DNA of 64,000 nucleotides from JOPF136 sp963773835 (GCA_963773835.1 CAVZCQ010000004.1:1302001-1366000); one strand, 5' to 3'; positions 50,520 to 59,534 are shown, numbered from the stretch's first letter. Made by a program: numbers and translations. The notes: generated from the sequence alone by a model not told the origin.

Positions 50520-52097
50520 ATGGAAGAATCGCGGCCCGTGCCTGGCGAAAATTCGAACGAAGCATTGAAGCGTGCCCGCGTGGAATTCGGCGCGCGGCTG
50601 GAGAGCGAGGGGGCGCGCGAAGTCTGGAGGAATTTCTCCGGGCGAATCGCGCTGGCGCTCTCCGGCGGGGGCACGCGCGGGGCGTACCAGGCCGGCGCTT
50701 TGCTGGCATTCCAGGACGCGGAAGTCCCCACGCACATCATTGCGGCGACATCGATCGGGAGCATCAACGCAGCGGGATACGCCGGCAACTCGGATACGAT
50801 GGTGGGCAATGCCGAGGCGGTGGTGAACCACTGGCTGGGAGTGACGCCGACGCTGGTGGGGATCGAATGGACCCGGTATGCGTGGATGCTGGGGGGGCTC
50901 ATCGCGTTCTGGGCGGGATTGGGGAACCTGATTTACGCGATGCTGTCGTCGGCGGGGTACTCGCTGTCGCTGCCTAATCCGAAACTGACCTGGACCCTGC
51001 TGGGGCTAGCCGGGCTGGTGATGCTGCTGCTGTACGACTACCTGCCGTATATCACGTTCATCGCGCGCAGTCTGGTGACGGGAAAACTCTTCAAGATTCA
51101 GAGGCGAAGGGCGGCGTACTCGATCGTGGGAAACGCGATCGTGATGGCATTCCTGCTGGCGCTGTTGGACGAGCTGGAAGTCGTCCCACGATTCCGGGCG
51201 CTGCTGCGGCTGTACCCGGCGGGAGCGGCAGGTATCGTGGTGCTGGTGGCAGTTCTGCTGGCGTCGCGGCGGTACTGGCGCGTGCCGTTGAGCGGGTTCA
51301 TGCACAAACTGCTGCGGCTGCCGCTGCGGCCGGGACTGTTTCCGAATTACGAGCGGGCGCGGTTCATACGGGAGCGGCTGTCGGAGGAGAAACTGCGGGC
51401 CTCGCCGATCCACGTGATGTTCAGCGCGACGGATCTCGAGTCAGGAGACCCGGTGTTCTTCTCGAACACGCCGAAAGAGAAGCTGGCGGGGGAGCAGGGC
51501 GCGGACGCGGAGTTTGTGCGAACGATGGTGGTGGAAACAACGGACCTGGTGGGGGCGGTGGTGGCGTCGTCGGCGCTGCCGCTGGCGTTCGAGCCCATGA
51601 TGCTGCACGGAAGGCTGTACGCGGACGGCGGATTGTGCGCGAACCAGCCGCTGCGACCGGCGGTGCGGCTGGGAGCGGACGTGGTGTTCCTGATCATGAT
51701 GGACTCGGTGCAGGGAAAAAAGAAAACGCTGAAGACGTTTGTGGACGTGGGGCTCTCCGCCGTGGACATCCTGATGCGGCAGACGCTCGTGAACGACATG
51801 CGGATCGCAGCGAACTTCAATATGACGTGCGAGCGAGCGGCGGAAAAAAACGGTTTACGTCCGGAGGATGTGGAAATCGTGCTGGGGGCGCGCCGGTACC
51901 GCTATGTGAAATCCTTCGCGGTGTGCCCGGAGGAATCGATACCGGGGTCGGCGCTGGACTTCAGTCCGGAGCGGACACGCGAGGCCATCCTGCTGGGCTA
52001 CCGGGATGGAATGACGCAGATCCTGAATTTCCTAGCGTACGCGCGAGGGGCACGGTTCAGCCATCCGCGGCACGAACTGGAGTGGGAATTGCACTGA
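50520..52097 (+). CDS. Patatin-like phospholipase with inserted membrane segments
   Basis: The 525-residue protein has patatin motifs: the oxyanion loop SGGGTRGAYQAG at 48-59, nucleophile Ser78 in ATSIGSINA and catalytic Asp369 in YADGGLCANQP, giving the Ser-Asp dyad of acyl hydrolases. About 290 residues separate Ser and Asp, far more than in a minimal patatin. The insert contains four hydrophobic helices (WMLGGLIAFWAGLGNLIYAML, TWTLLGLAGLVMLLLYDYLP, IVGNAIVMAFLLALL, AAGIVVLVAVLLA), so the enzyme is probably membrane-embedded. It has no signal peptide. It follows the membrane protein gene in the same operon. ATG 50520 is chosen over an in-frame TTG at 50511. Confidence 0.9.
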   Translation: MEESRPVPGENSNEALKRARVEFGARLESEGAREVWRNFSGRIALALSGGGTRGAYQAGALLAFQDAEVPTHIIAATSIGSINAAGYAGNSDTMVGNAEAVVNHWLGVTPTLVGIEWTRYAWMLGGLIAFWAGLGNLIYAMLSSAGYSLSLPNPKLTWTLLGLAGLVMLLLYDYLPYITFIARSLVTGKLFKIQRRRAAYSIVGNAIVMAFLLALLDELEVVPRFRALLRLYPAGAAGIVVLVAVLLASRRYWRVPLSGFMHKLLRLPLRPGLFPNYERARFIRERLSEEKLRASPIHVMFSATDLESGDPVFFSNTPKEKLAGEQGADAEFVRTMVVETTDLVGAVVASSALPLAFEPMMLHGRLYADGGLCANQPLRPAVRLGADVVFLIMMDSVQGKKKTLKTFVDVGLSAVDILMRQTLVNDMRIAANFNMTCERAAEKNGLRPEDVEIVLGARRYRYVKSFAVCPEESIPGSALDFSPERTREAILLGYRDGMTQILNFLAYARGARFSHPRHELEWELH

Positions 52098-52239
52098 GGG
52101 CAGAGCGGGCCGCTGCCGCCGCACTCGGTGGAAATCGTGGGTGAGGAGGATTCCCGGCTGTCCACTCTGGAGCCGAAGGATGCGGGGGAGTGAACGGGAA
52201 AAGGCCGCAGGGTTATAGCGCCGCGCAACGGGGGCGCGG

Positions 52240-53847
52240 TCACAGCATCAACCGCGGCAGGTGATCCCGCACCCAGCCGGTGGCCTGGTCATAGGCGTAA
52301 GCGAGCTGGAGAACATCGAAATCGGCGTGGTGCCTGCCGATAATCTGCAATCCCATGGGCAGGCCAGTAGCGCTGAAACCGACGGGAACGTTGATGACAG
52401 GACAGCCGGAGAGAGTGCCGGGGACGACGACCTCCATCCAGCGGTGATACGTGTCCATTTGGATTCCGTTGATTTCGCGGGGCCAATGCTCGTTGACGTC
52501 GAAAGGAAACACCTGGGCGCTGGGGAGCAGGAGAAAATCGAAGGCGTCGAATAGGCTGCAGACGCTTCGATACCAGCTGGTGCGGGCGACCTCGGCGTCG
52601 GCGAGATCCTGCGCGGTGAGCTTGAAACTTCCCTCCACTTCCCACTGGGCTTCAGGCTTCAGCTTCGCACGTTTCGACGGATCTTTGTAGAACTCCGAGA
52701 GACCACAACCCACCAGCCAGTGGCGAAGCACGAGCCATGTGTGCCACAGGCGTGTGGGAGGGAAATTGGGACGGGCTTCATCGATTTTGCAGCCGATGGA
52801 CTCGAAGGCCTTGAAGGACTGCTCGCACAGTTCTTTCACTCCATGCTCCATGGGCAGATAGCCGCTGAAATCGCCGAGCCAGGCGAGGCGCGTGCGCTTG
52901 AAGTCGCGGGCGAGAGGGCGAGCAAACAGGGCGGGATCCTGCTCGATGGAAATGGGGTCGCGCGCATCCGGACCGGCCATGACAGAAAGCAGCAGGGCCA
53001 TATCGGCGGGGGAGCGGCCCATGGCGCCGTCGGCGGAGAGCAGATGGCCGAAGACATCGAGGCTGGGGCCAACCGGGACGCGACCGAACGACGGGCGGAA
53101 GCCGAAGACGTTGTTGTATGCGGCGGGATTGCGAAGCGAGCCCATCATGTCGCTACCGTCTGCAACGGGAAGCATGCGGAGAGCGAGCGAGACGGCGGCG
53201 CCGCCGCTCGAGCCCCCGGCGCATTTGGACTGGTCGTAGGCGTTTCGAGTGGCGCCGAACACCGTGTTGTACGTCTGCGAGCCGAGGCCGAATTCCGGAG
53301 CGTTGGTCTTGCCGATGAGGATGGCGCCGTTCTTCCTCAGGCGTTCGACGAAGATGGCGTCGTGGGTGGGAATGGTGTCGAGGAGCGGGGAGCCCCAGGT
53401 GGTGCGAATACCCTAGGTGGGCGCGAGGTCCTTGACGGCGTGAGGAAAGCCGTGCATCCAGCCGAGCGATTCGCCGCGGGCAAGTTGGGCGTCGCGTTCA
53501 TCGGCCTGCTTCAGGAGCGCATCCGGTTCCTGAAGGGAGACGATCGCGTTGACTTTAGGGTTGAGCCGGGCAATGTGGTCGAGATAGGCGGTCATCACTT
53601 CGCGGCACGAGGCGCGTCTTGCGTGGATGGTCTGCGAGAGCTCGACCGCATCCATCAGCACGAGATCGGTGGTGGAGGAGGGGAGACGCATGGACGGGAA
53701 GCCTTCGCCGGATGCGTCGAGGAGCATACCAGAGGCAAGGACGCCGGAGAGTTTGCCGGTGGCGGCCAGAAAGTTGCGGCGCGAGACATTGCCGGCAGCG
53801 GATATGGGCCGCTCTGGCAGCGAGCCTTCTGGAGCCAATCGATCCAT
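52240..53847 (-). pseudogene. Tat-exported amidase-signature enzyme interrupted by one in-frame TAG
   Basis: A single 536-codon frame encodes a Tat signal (SRRNFLAATGKLSGVLASG) and an amidase-signature enzyme. HAVKDLAPT carries the catalytic Lys at residue 139. GGSSGGAAVSLALR and GSDMMGSLRNPAAYN carry the cis-Ser and nucleophile Ser. Codon 145, on the complement of 53413-53415, is TAG, while the flanking sequence HAVKDLAPT-stop-GIRTTWGSP shows the family's usual Lys (AAG) there. One A-to-T change explains it. All other catalytic residues survive, so the lesion is recent, a sequencing error, or read through. Without readthrough the product is a 144-residue fragment. Confidence 0.85.
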
Positions 53848-53930
53848 GCCGAAATCTCCTTCGATGTGAGCCGACGGGCAGGAAGGATAACACCGCGGGA
53901 ACAGGCAGTGGCGGAGGAGAGGAAGGGGGA

Positions 53931-53964
53931 TTGACAGGAGCCCGTCTTAGTTGAATACTTAACT
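53931..53964 (+). promoter_or_regulatory. TetR gene promoter with overlapping operator-like inverted repeat
   Basis: Consensus TTGACA (53931-53936), 17 nt, AATACT (53954-53959). The imperfect 16-bp inverted repeat AGTTGAATACTTAACT (53949-53964, 12 of 16 symmetric) covers the -10. Transcription would start at about 53966, within 2 nt of ATG 53968, so the mRNA is leaderless. Autorepression by the TetR protein is inferred. Confidence 0.6.
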
Positions 53965-53967
53965 TAA

Positions 53968-54636
53968 ATGAGCAGCAAGCTCCCGACACGACAGCGTTTG
54001 CTTGACGCGGCGCTCTATCTCTTTTGGCTGCAAGGCTATACAGCAACGGGAATCGCTCAGATACTCGAGCGGGCGGGAGCGAATGCCGGAAGCTTTTATC
54101 ACTTCTTCAAAACCAAGGAAGAACTGCTGCTTGCGGTGCTGGAATTCTACATACGCTCGCTGGAGCCGGTGGTGGTGCTACCGGTGTTCAGCCAAACGAC
54201 GGATCCTATCGAGCGCGTCTTTGGGATTCTGGAATTCTACCGTCGCAACCTGCTGGCTACTGGGTGCACGTACGGATGTCCGATCGGGCGACTGGCACTG
54301 GAGATTCCGGAGGAGCAATTCCGGGTGCACAAACGGCTGGCCGACAATTTTGATGGGTGGACGGCGGCGGTGGAAACGTGCCTGAAGGATGCGGGCGAAC
54401 GGCTGCCCGCGGAGACCAATGCGAAAACACTCTCGCAGTTCGTGCTGACGGTGATGGAGGGAGGAGTGATGCAGGCACGGGCACACAGGGCGATCGAACC
54501 GTTCGACGCCTCGGTGGAGCACCTGCGCGCATATTTCCGGCTGCTGCTGGAGCGGGGCGAGGCCGAGAAGAATTCGAAGGCAGCAAGCGGGCAGCTATCC
54601 CCAGGCGGCTCCGCAAACCCTAAGGAGGCGAGATGA
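53968..54636 (+). CDS. TetR/AcrR-family transcriptional regulator
   Basis: The 222-residue protein has an N-terminal helix-turn-helix, RQRLLDAALYLFWLQGYTAT to the recognition helix ANAGSFYHFFKTKEEL, matching the TetR consensus. The C-terminal ligand domain contains GCPIGRLALEIPEE, typical of the AcrR/YxaF-like subgroup. A basic tail follows. It divides from the broken amidase and overlaps the next gene by four bases (ATGA), so regulator and downstream protein are co-translated. Confidence 0.92.
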   Translation: MSSKLPTRQRLLDAALYLFWLQGYTATGIAQILERAGANAGSFYHFFKTKEELLLAVLEFYIRSLEPVVVLPVFSQTTDPIERVFGILEFYRRNLLATGCTYGCPIGRLALEIPEEQFRVHKRLADNFDGWTAAVETCLKDAGERLPAETNAKTLSQFVLTVMEGGVMQARAHRAIEPFDASVEHLRAYFRLLLERGEAEKNSKAASGQLSPGGSANPKEAR

Positions 54637-55163
54637 GAAAGGCTATCGCGATGCCCGCATTACTGGCGCTGGCGGCGGCCGCGCTGTTCGGCCAGGAGAG
54701 CGGACCAATAGCACCGGCGACGAAACCGATCGCCGCGCTGGCGTGGCTTGTGGGCGGGGTGTGGACGGCGGACGGGACGACGCTGGCGCCTGGACTGAAG
54801 ATCGAGACGCGGTACCAGTGGTCGGACAACGACGCGTACATCCGGTTCACCACGCATTTTGTGACCGAGAAGGGAACGCTGAAGAACTACGACGGGCATT
54901 TTTTCTGGAATCCGGAGCACTCCGCGCTCGCGGTGTGGTACATGGACGCGAGGAACCATATCACGCAGGGACCGGTGGTGGTGGAGGGAGACGTGATGCA
55001 AATCGCCTTCCGGGCGGAAGACTTCCAGGGAAGAATGGCCGACCTGCGGGTGCAGGTGACGCGGAAAACGAACGACCATTACACATGGATGCTCGAGGAG
55101 AAGCAGGCGGCGGGATGGGGACAGCTGGCGAGTTTGGAGTATTTGAGGACTGCCGAAAAATAG
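54633..55163 (+). CDS. Exported DUF6265/lipocalin-like unknown protein
   Basis: The 176-residue protein has a signal peptide (AIAMPALLALAAAALFG) and a beta-rich domain with W-L-V-G-G-V-W near residue 40, ETRYQWSDNDAYIRF, NYDGHFFWNPEHSALAVWY and an ending in EEKQAAGWGQL. This resembles small secreted beta-barrel domains that follow regulators. AAGGAGGCGAG precedes ATG 54633, which overlaps the TetR stop. It may be the regulated target; its ligand is unknown. Confidence 0.75.
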   Translation: MRKAIAMPALLALAAAALFGQESGPIAPATKPIAALAWLVGGVWTADGTTLAPGLKIETRYQWSDNDAYIRFTTHFVTEKGTLKNYDGHFFWNPEHSALAVWYMDARNHITQGPVVVEGDVMQIAFRAEDFQGRMADLRVQVTRKTNDHYTWMLEEKQAAGWGQLASLEYLRTAEK

Positions 55164-55189
55164 CAGACAGCGAGCGGCATACTGCAGCG

Positions 55190-55290
55190 GCCCTTCACTC
55201 TTCAGGGTGCACTAAAGCCGCCCTTCATCGCTCGCGTTAGCGGCACGGCCCTTCCTGCGCCAGGGCGTACTAAAGCCGTACCCTGAATTA
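55190..55290. repeat. Degenerate copy of the intergenic palindromic element
   Basis: The region contains two TACTAAAGCC/GCACTAAAGCC motifs and GGGCGTACTAAAGCCGTACCC, a decayed form of the GGCACGGCTAAAGCCGTGCC hairpin at 40877-40896. It separates the DUF6265-like gene from the TPR gene. Confidence 0.5.
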
Positions 55291-55340
55291 TCCCTTGGAC
55301 CTGGTGCTCGGCTAGGTCAGGCTTAGGTATAATGCCGGAC

Positions 55341-56768
55341 ATGAAAACACAACTCTACCGGGCCTTTTCGCTCGTCTTGGCGATGGCGCTATTGATGCCG
55401 ACGGCGCCTGTGTGGGCAACATGCGGCGGCGGTGGCGGCGGGGGAATGGGCGGCGCGGACGAGCCGGCGTATCAGGTGCCGTGGAAGGTGTTGAAGCCGG
55501 GTGAACCGCCGGTGAAAGAGGGACTGATCCTGTACTGGTTCCCGACCGGGCAAATGGAGCTGGAGCGATCCAGCCTGCGCAATTCACGAACGCTGACGCT
55601 GTACGCCTCGCAGTGCGTGGCGATGACGATCGCGCCGGCTTCGGCGCCGGTGGGACAAAAACTGATCGAGAACTCGAAACTGCCGGTAGCCGTGCTGACC
55701 GAGCCGGACGAGAAAGAGGTGGGACGGGCGGAGAACGTGGGCGGGTTTTTGCGCGTGGATGCGGTGGAAAAGCTGCTGGACAACGAGATGAAGAAGCGGG
55801 AATCCGCAATGAAGGAACGGCTGGAGGACGCGAAGAACAAAGCGAAGAGCGGGGACAAACAGGGGGCGATTGAAGAGCTGCGCCTGGTGGCGGGACAGAA
55901 ATGCATGTTTCCAGGCCGGGCGAAAGACGCCGCAAAAGAGCTGAAGAAACTGGGAGTGACCGATGTAGGCCAGGTTTACGACGCGCCGAATTTTGACCGG
56001 GCGCTGGGCGCGCGGATGACCGCAACGCTGGCGGAAGGGCTGGCGGCGGAAAACCGTGCGGATTACCGGGAGGCGGAGCGGCTGTACACGGAGGCGCACC
56101 GGATGGATCCCGCGGATGCGACGCCGCTGAGGTATCTGGGAGAACTCTACCGGCACCACATCGGGGACTGGGACCGCGCGCGGAGCACGTTTGAAGAAAT
56201 CCTGGCGATGCCGGCGGACCCGATATCGCGGGCAGTGGCGCTGCACGGGCTGGGGAAAATGACGATCCACGACGGAGATTTCCAAAAAGGGCTGGCGCTG
56301 ATGGAGCGGTCGGTGGAGACGTATCCGCTGGCGCTGGCGTACCGGAACCTGGCGGTGTATTGGAACTCGGAGGGGAACGCGGCGAAAACCGAGCAGTACG
56401 TAGAGGCGGCGCTGGCGGTGGCTCCGAAGGATCCTTACAACCTGGTGTTTGCGGCCGTGTTCCTGGCAGAGAACGGCCGCGGAGACGAGGCGCTGAAAGT
56501 GGCGCGGGAAAACGAGGGGTTGCTGGCGGCGTCTTACAACCTGGCGGCGATCTACGCGCAGACGGGGAAGCGGGAAAAGGCGCTGGAACTACTGAGGCGG
56601 CACTTTTTCGAGTACGAGCGATACCAGGCGGTGCGCAGCAAAGAGATGATGGAGGCGCGGGTGGATGCGGTGTTCGCTACGCTGAAGAGCGATCCGGCAT
56701 TCGTGGAGCTGACGGCGGGCGCGGACGGAAAGCTGGACGCGACGAAAGCGATGAGCGAACGGAAGTAG
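55341..56768 (+). CDS. Exported tetratricopeptide-repeat protein
   Basis: The 475-residue protein has a signal peptide (FSLVLAMALLMPTAPVWA), then a Cys-Gly-rich tract (TCGGGGGGGMGG). A domain of about 110 residues (KEGLILYWFPTGQMELERSS) follows, then a charged helix and at least five TPR repeats (DYREAERLYTEAHRMDPADA, KAEQYVEAALAVAPKDPYNL-like). Start at ATG 55341 rather than 55332: TATAAT at 55328-55333 ends 7 nt before 55341, which implies a leaderless mRNA starting there. The -35 is poor. The function is unknown; TPRs mediate protein contacts. Confidence 0.78.
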   Translation: MKTQLYRAFSLVLAMALLMPTAPVWATCGGGGGGGMGGADEPAYQVPWKVLKPGEPPVKEGLILYWFPTGQMELERSSLRNSRTLTLYASQCVAMTIAPASAPVGQKLIENSKLPVAVLTEPDEKEVGRAENVGGFLRVDAVEKLLDNEMKKRESAMKERLEDAKNKAKSGDKQGAIEELRLVAGQKCMFPGRAKDAAKELKKLGVTDVGQVYDAPNFDRALGARMTATLAEGLAAENRADYREAERLYTEAHRMDPADATPLRYLGELYRHHIGDWDRARSTFEEILAMPADPISRAVALHGLGKMTIHDGDFQKGLALMERSVETYPLALAYRNLAVYWNSEGNAAKTEQYVEAALAVAPKDPYNLVFAAVFLAENGRGDEALKVARENEGLLAASYNLAAIYAQTGKREKALELLRRHFFEYERYQAVRSKEMMEARVDAVFATLKSDPAFVELTAGADGKLDATKAMSERK

Positions 56769-56954
56769 GGGATTGGCCAACCTTCCAAAGCGAAAAGCAG
56801 ATCCCTCGCTCCGCTCGGGATGACAGACTTAGCTTCTGCGCGAGCGCAATCAATCCGGACAACAGCAGGATTCCGACGACAATCCGTGTGCCAGATGAGC
56901 GTGCCGAAGAGCACGAGTGTGCAACGCCGGATCCAGACTAGATGAAGGCCGGAG

Positions 56955-57809
56955 TTACAGTTCGGACTTTTTGACCCAGGAGACGCCGTAGAGATTGAGA
57001 TTCTTTCCGGGCAGGGGCTGGACGCGCCGGACGCGTGCGAGGGAGAAGACGTTTTCCGCGCCCTTCATGTAGGGAGCGGCGACTTCGAGGAGGGCTCCGA
57101 CGCGGTAGGCGTGGGAGCTGAAGAAACTGAGGCCGCTGCGGGAAACATTGTCGATCTGAACGAAATCGTCCACGCCGAAACCAGGCTCGCGGACGCATCC
57201 GGCCATTTTCATTTGCACGCGAGCGCTTTTGCGGGACTGGCGTTCCTTTGAGGAGTCAGGCGTGGGCTGGAGGGCGGCCTTGGGGGGAGGCTCGGAGAGT
57301 TTGCGCTTGTCGCCGGTGGCTTCATGGGAGGCGAGATGCCAGACGGTAGGTTCGCCGCACCATTTGCAACTGCGGGTAATCTGGCGATTGGCCTGGAAGA
57401 CGTCACATTCGAGGGCGGTGAGTGAAGCGAGTTCGCGGCCCTGGCAGGCGTTGCATTCGAGCCAGCGCTCGAAACGCGCGTTTTCGGAATCGGCGGACCA
57501 CGGGAAATTGACGTTCCAGAGCCTGAATTCGGGCTCGAGGAGCGCTATGCCGTAGACGCGGCATTCGGGCCGGGAGCTCATCTCGCCGATGATGCGCGCG
57601 GGGGCTTCCGCGCCGGTGGCAAGGTTGAGAACGGTGATCTGCTGCATAGGAGCGAGGCGGTGGCTGGAGACGATGGCGGCGCCATCGCGGCAGAGGACCT
57701 GCGTCTGAGTCATCTCCATGAAATCCTGGCCGGTAATTTCCGTTCCGAACACCTGGATGGGCATGGCGATGGAAATTCGTTCGCCGGAACGCTCACTGTG
57801 AACCGTCAT
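56955..57809 (-). CDS. PilZ-domain protein with internal zinc ribbon
   Basis: The 284-residue protein has a first PilZ-like beta domain at about 1-110 (SERSGERISIAMPIQVFG) and a putative zinc ribbon with CNACQG then, 26 residues later, CKWCGEPTVW (two C-x-x-C). After a charged linker comes a second PilZ-like domain (RKSARVQMKMAGCVREPG, IDNVSRSGLSFFSS). The R-x-x-x-R and D/N-x-S-x-x-G motifs that bind cyclic di-GMP are recognisable in the second domain (KSARVQ... NVSRSG). It may be a target of the GGDEF protein at 12.1-13.0 kb. GGAGGAAG precedes ATG 57809. Confidence 0.8.
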   Translation of the reverse strand: MTVHSERSGERISIAMPIQVFGTEITGQDFMEMTQTQVLCRDGAAIVSSHRLAPMQQITVLNLATGAEAPARIIGEMSSRPECRVYGIALLEPEFRLWNVNFPWSADSENARFERWLECNACQGRELASLTALECDVFQANRQITRSCKWCGEPTVWHLASHEATGDKRKLSEPPPKAALQPTPDSSKERQSRKSARVQMKMAGCVREPGFGVDDFVQIDNVSRSGLSFFSSHAYRVGALLEVAAPYMKGAENVFSLARVRRVQPLPGKNLNLYGVSWVKKSEL

Positions 57810-58191
57810 TCCCAATCTTCCTCCGGTTGGCTACCGCGCGCTGGATAAAGGGTGAAAGTGAGACGACCCGCCGCGAACTTGAGCGGCAGCTCGACTGGGC
57901 AGCCTCTGGCAGTGATCGTAGTGGGCTGCCAGGACGGCTGCAATGGGACGAAGGTACCCCGGGGGGCGCCCGGAATACAGGTCCTCCACGCCGCGGGAGC
58001 GAGGCCGTGCGCGAAGACGAGGCCAGCCTGGACGGAAGGACAGGTGCCCAATTGGATGAGCGGGAGAGGGGCGAAACTTTCCGGGGAAAATAGGGTTATA
58101 GTATGGGGCTGTACTGCCGGAGACGATGCCCAGGCGTCCTCGGACTGACCCCTCAAGCAATCAGAGAGACAAAAGAGGAGGCGTGCAGACC
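57810..58191. other. Intergenic region upstream of the YXWXPGYW-repeat gene
   Basis: No gene is supported. A TATAGT box at 58097-58102 has no good -35. AGGAGG at 58178-58183 is the ribosome site for ATG 58192. Divergent from the PilZ gene. Confidence 0.4.
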
Positions 58192-59304
58192 ATGCGCTCT
58201 CTCAAACCGAGCCGTTGGCTGTTGCTGGCATTGCTGATGCTGGCCATCCCTGCCGTATCGCGGGCACAGGTTTTTGTTTCGGTGCGCATCGGGCCGCCGC
58301 CATTGCCGGTGTACGTGCAGCCGGTGATTCCGGCACCTGGCTACCTCTGGTCGCCGGGCTATTGGGCATATGGACCCGGGGGCTACTACTGGGTTCCGGG
58401 GACGTGGGTGGAGCCGCCAGCGGTGGGGCTGCTGTGGACGCCCGGCTATTGGGGCTGGGGGGGCGGACTCTACGTATGGCACGGCGGATACTGGGGGCCG
58501 CACGTGGGCTTCTACGGGGGAATTAACTACGGATTCGGCTATACGGGAGTGGGATACGGGGGAGGCTACTGGCGAGGGAGGGAGTTCTATTACAACCGCT
58601 CGGTGACGAACGTAAACACAACGATCATCCACAACACCTATGAACGGACAGTCGTGAACGGAGGAGCTGTGAACCGGACCGCGTTCAATGGCGGCCCGGG
58701 CGGAATTGCGGCGCGGCCGACCTCAGGGGAGCTGGCGGCCGGGAGGGAGCGACACGTCCAGCCTACGGGGCTCCAGGCGCAACACCAGCAGGCGGCCAGC
58801 ACGAATCGCGCGATGTTTGCGTCGGCGAACCACGGGCAGCCGTCGGTTGCGGCGACGGCGCGGCCGGGAGTCTTCAAAGGCGCGGGAGTGCAGGCGGCAC
58901 GACCGGCGGGAGCGCAGACCGAGACGCGCGGGACAGTGGCGCCGGGCACGGCGAGGTCGTCTGCGGCTACGGGCCAGCCCCATGCGCAGCCTGGATCTCA
59001 GGCAGCGCCGGCGTACAAGCCGGCCCCGGGATATCAGGCAGCGCCGGCGTACAAGCCAGCGCCCGCGTATGGCGGGCAAGCGGCGAAGGCGCCACAGCAG
59101 CATCAGGGGCAGCAGCCGCAGGCGGTGCAACCACATCAGGCGCCGCCCCCACGGGAACACCAGGCGCAGCATCAGCAGCAGCAGCCGCAGGCGGTGCAAC
59201 CACATCAGGCGCCGCCCCCACAGGAACACCAGGCGCAGCATCAGCAGCAGCATCATCCGCAGGGGCAGCAGCACGAGGAAAAACCGCACAAACCGCGGAG
59301 CTAA
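58192..59304 (+). CDS. Exported YXWXPGYW-repeat protein with Gln/Pro/His-rich tail
   Basis: The 370-residue protein has a signal peptide (WLLLALLMLAIPAVSRA), then repeated aromatic Y-x-W-x-P-G-Y-W motifs from about residue 50 (YLWSPGYWAYGPGGYYW, LLWTPGYWGW). A Gly/Tyr-rich region follows, and from about 190 a low-complexity Ala/Gln/Pro/His tail. The tail holds a 39-nt repeat (AAPAYKPAP twice) and a 69-nt tandem repeat (23 aa, two copies). YXWGXW/BcpO-type proteins are small envelope or secreted proteins of unknown role. The histidine- and glutamine-rich tail could bind metal or be disordered. A strong terminator follows. Confidence 0.8.
   Translation: MRSLKPSRWLLLALLMLAIPAVSRAQVFVSVRIGPPPLPVYVQPVIPAPGYLWSPGYWAYGPGGYYWVPGTWVEPPAVGLLWTPGYWGWGGGLYVWHGGYWGPHVGFYGGINYGFGYTGVGYGGGYWRGREFYYNRSVTNVNTTIIHNTYERTVVNGGAVNRTAFNGGPGGIAARPTSGELAAGRERHVQPTGLQAQHQQAASTNRAMFASANHGQPSVAATARPGVFKGAGVQAARPAGAQTETRGTVAPGTARSSAATGQPHAQPGSQAAPAYKPAPGYQAAPAYKPAPAYGGQAAKAPQQHQGQQPQAVQPHQAPPPREHQAQHQQQQPQAVQPHQAPPPQEHQAQHQQQHHPQGQQHEEKPHKPRS
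59113..59250. repeat. 69-nt in-frame tandem repeat (two copies)
   Basis: Two near-perfect 69-nt copies (59113-59181 and 59182-59250) encode 23-residue units QPQAVQPHQAPPPREHQAQH with a QQQ tail. The main change is Arg to Gln. Recent slippage or unequal crossing-over is likely. Confidence 0.8.
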
Positions 59305-59338
59305 ATGCGGGCTGCACTGAGTGGTTAAAGGGTCCGGA

Positions 59339-59366
59339 GGCCGGGCGGTGGCGCCCGGCCTTTTTT
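59339..59366 (+). terminator. Strong intrinsic terminator
   Basis: GGCCGGGCG (59339-59347), a 4-nt loop and CGCCCGGCC (59352-59360), then TTTTTT (59361-59366). It sits 35 nt after the stop of the YXWXPGYW-repeat gene. Confidence 0.9.
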
Positions 59367-59534
59367 GTCTTGGAGCGAGAAGTGCGGGTTCTGACCGGAG
59401 AGCAACGCTTCCATTGCTGTCGGCATCGGGGTACAGTTAGGAGCATTAATCTGCTCGGGAGACCGCCGAAGCGGTTTCCCGGGAGCACGGCGGCCGCCCC
59501 AGTCCTGCGGGTCGAGCCGGCGGAAAGAGGCGCG

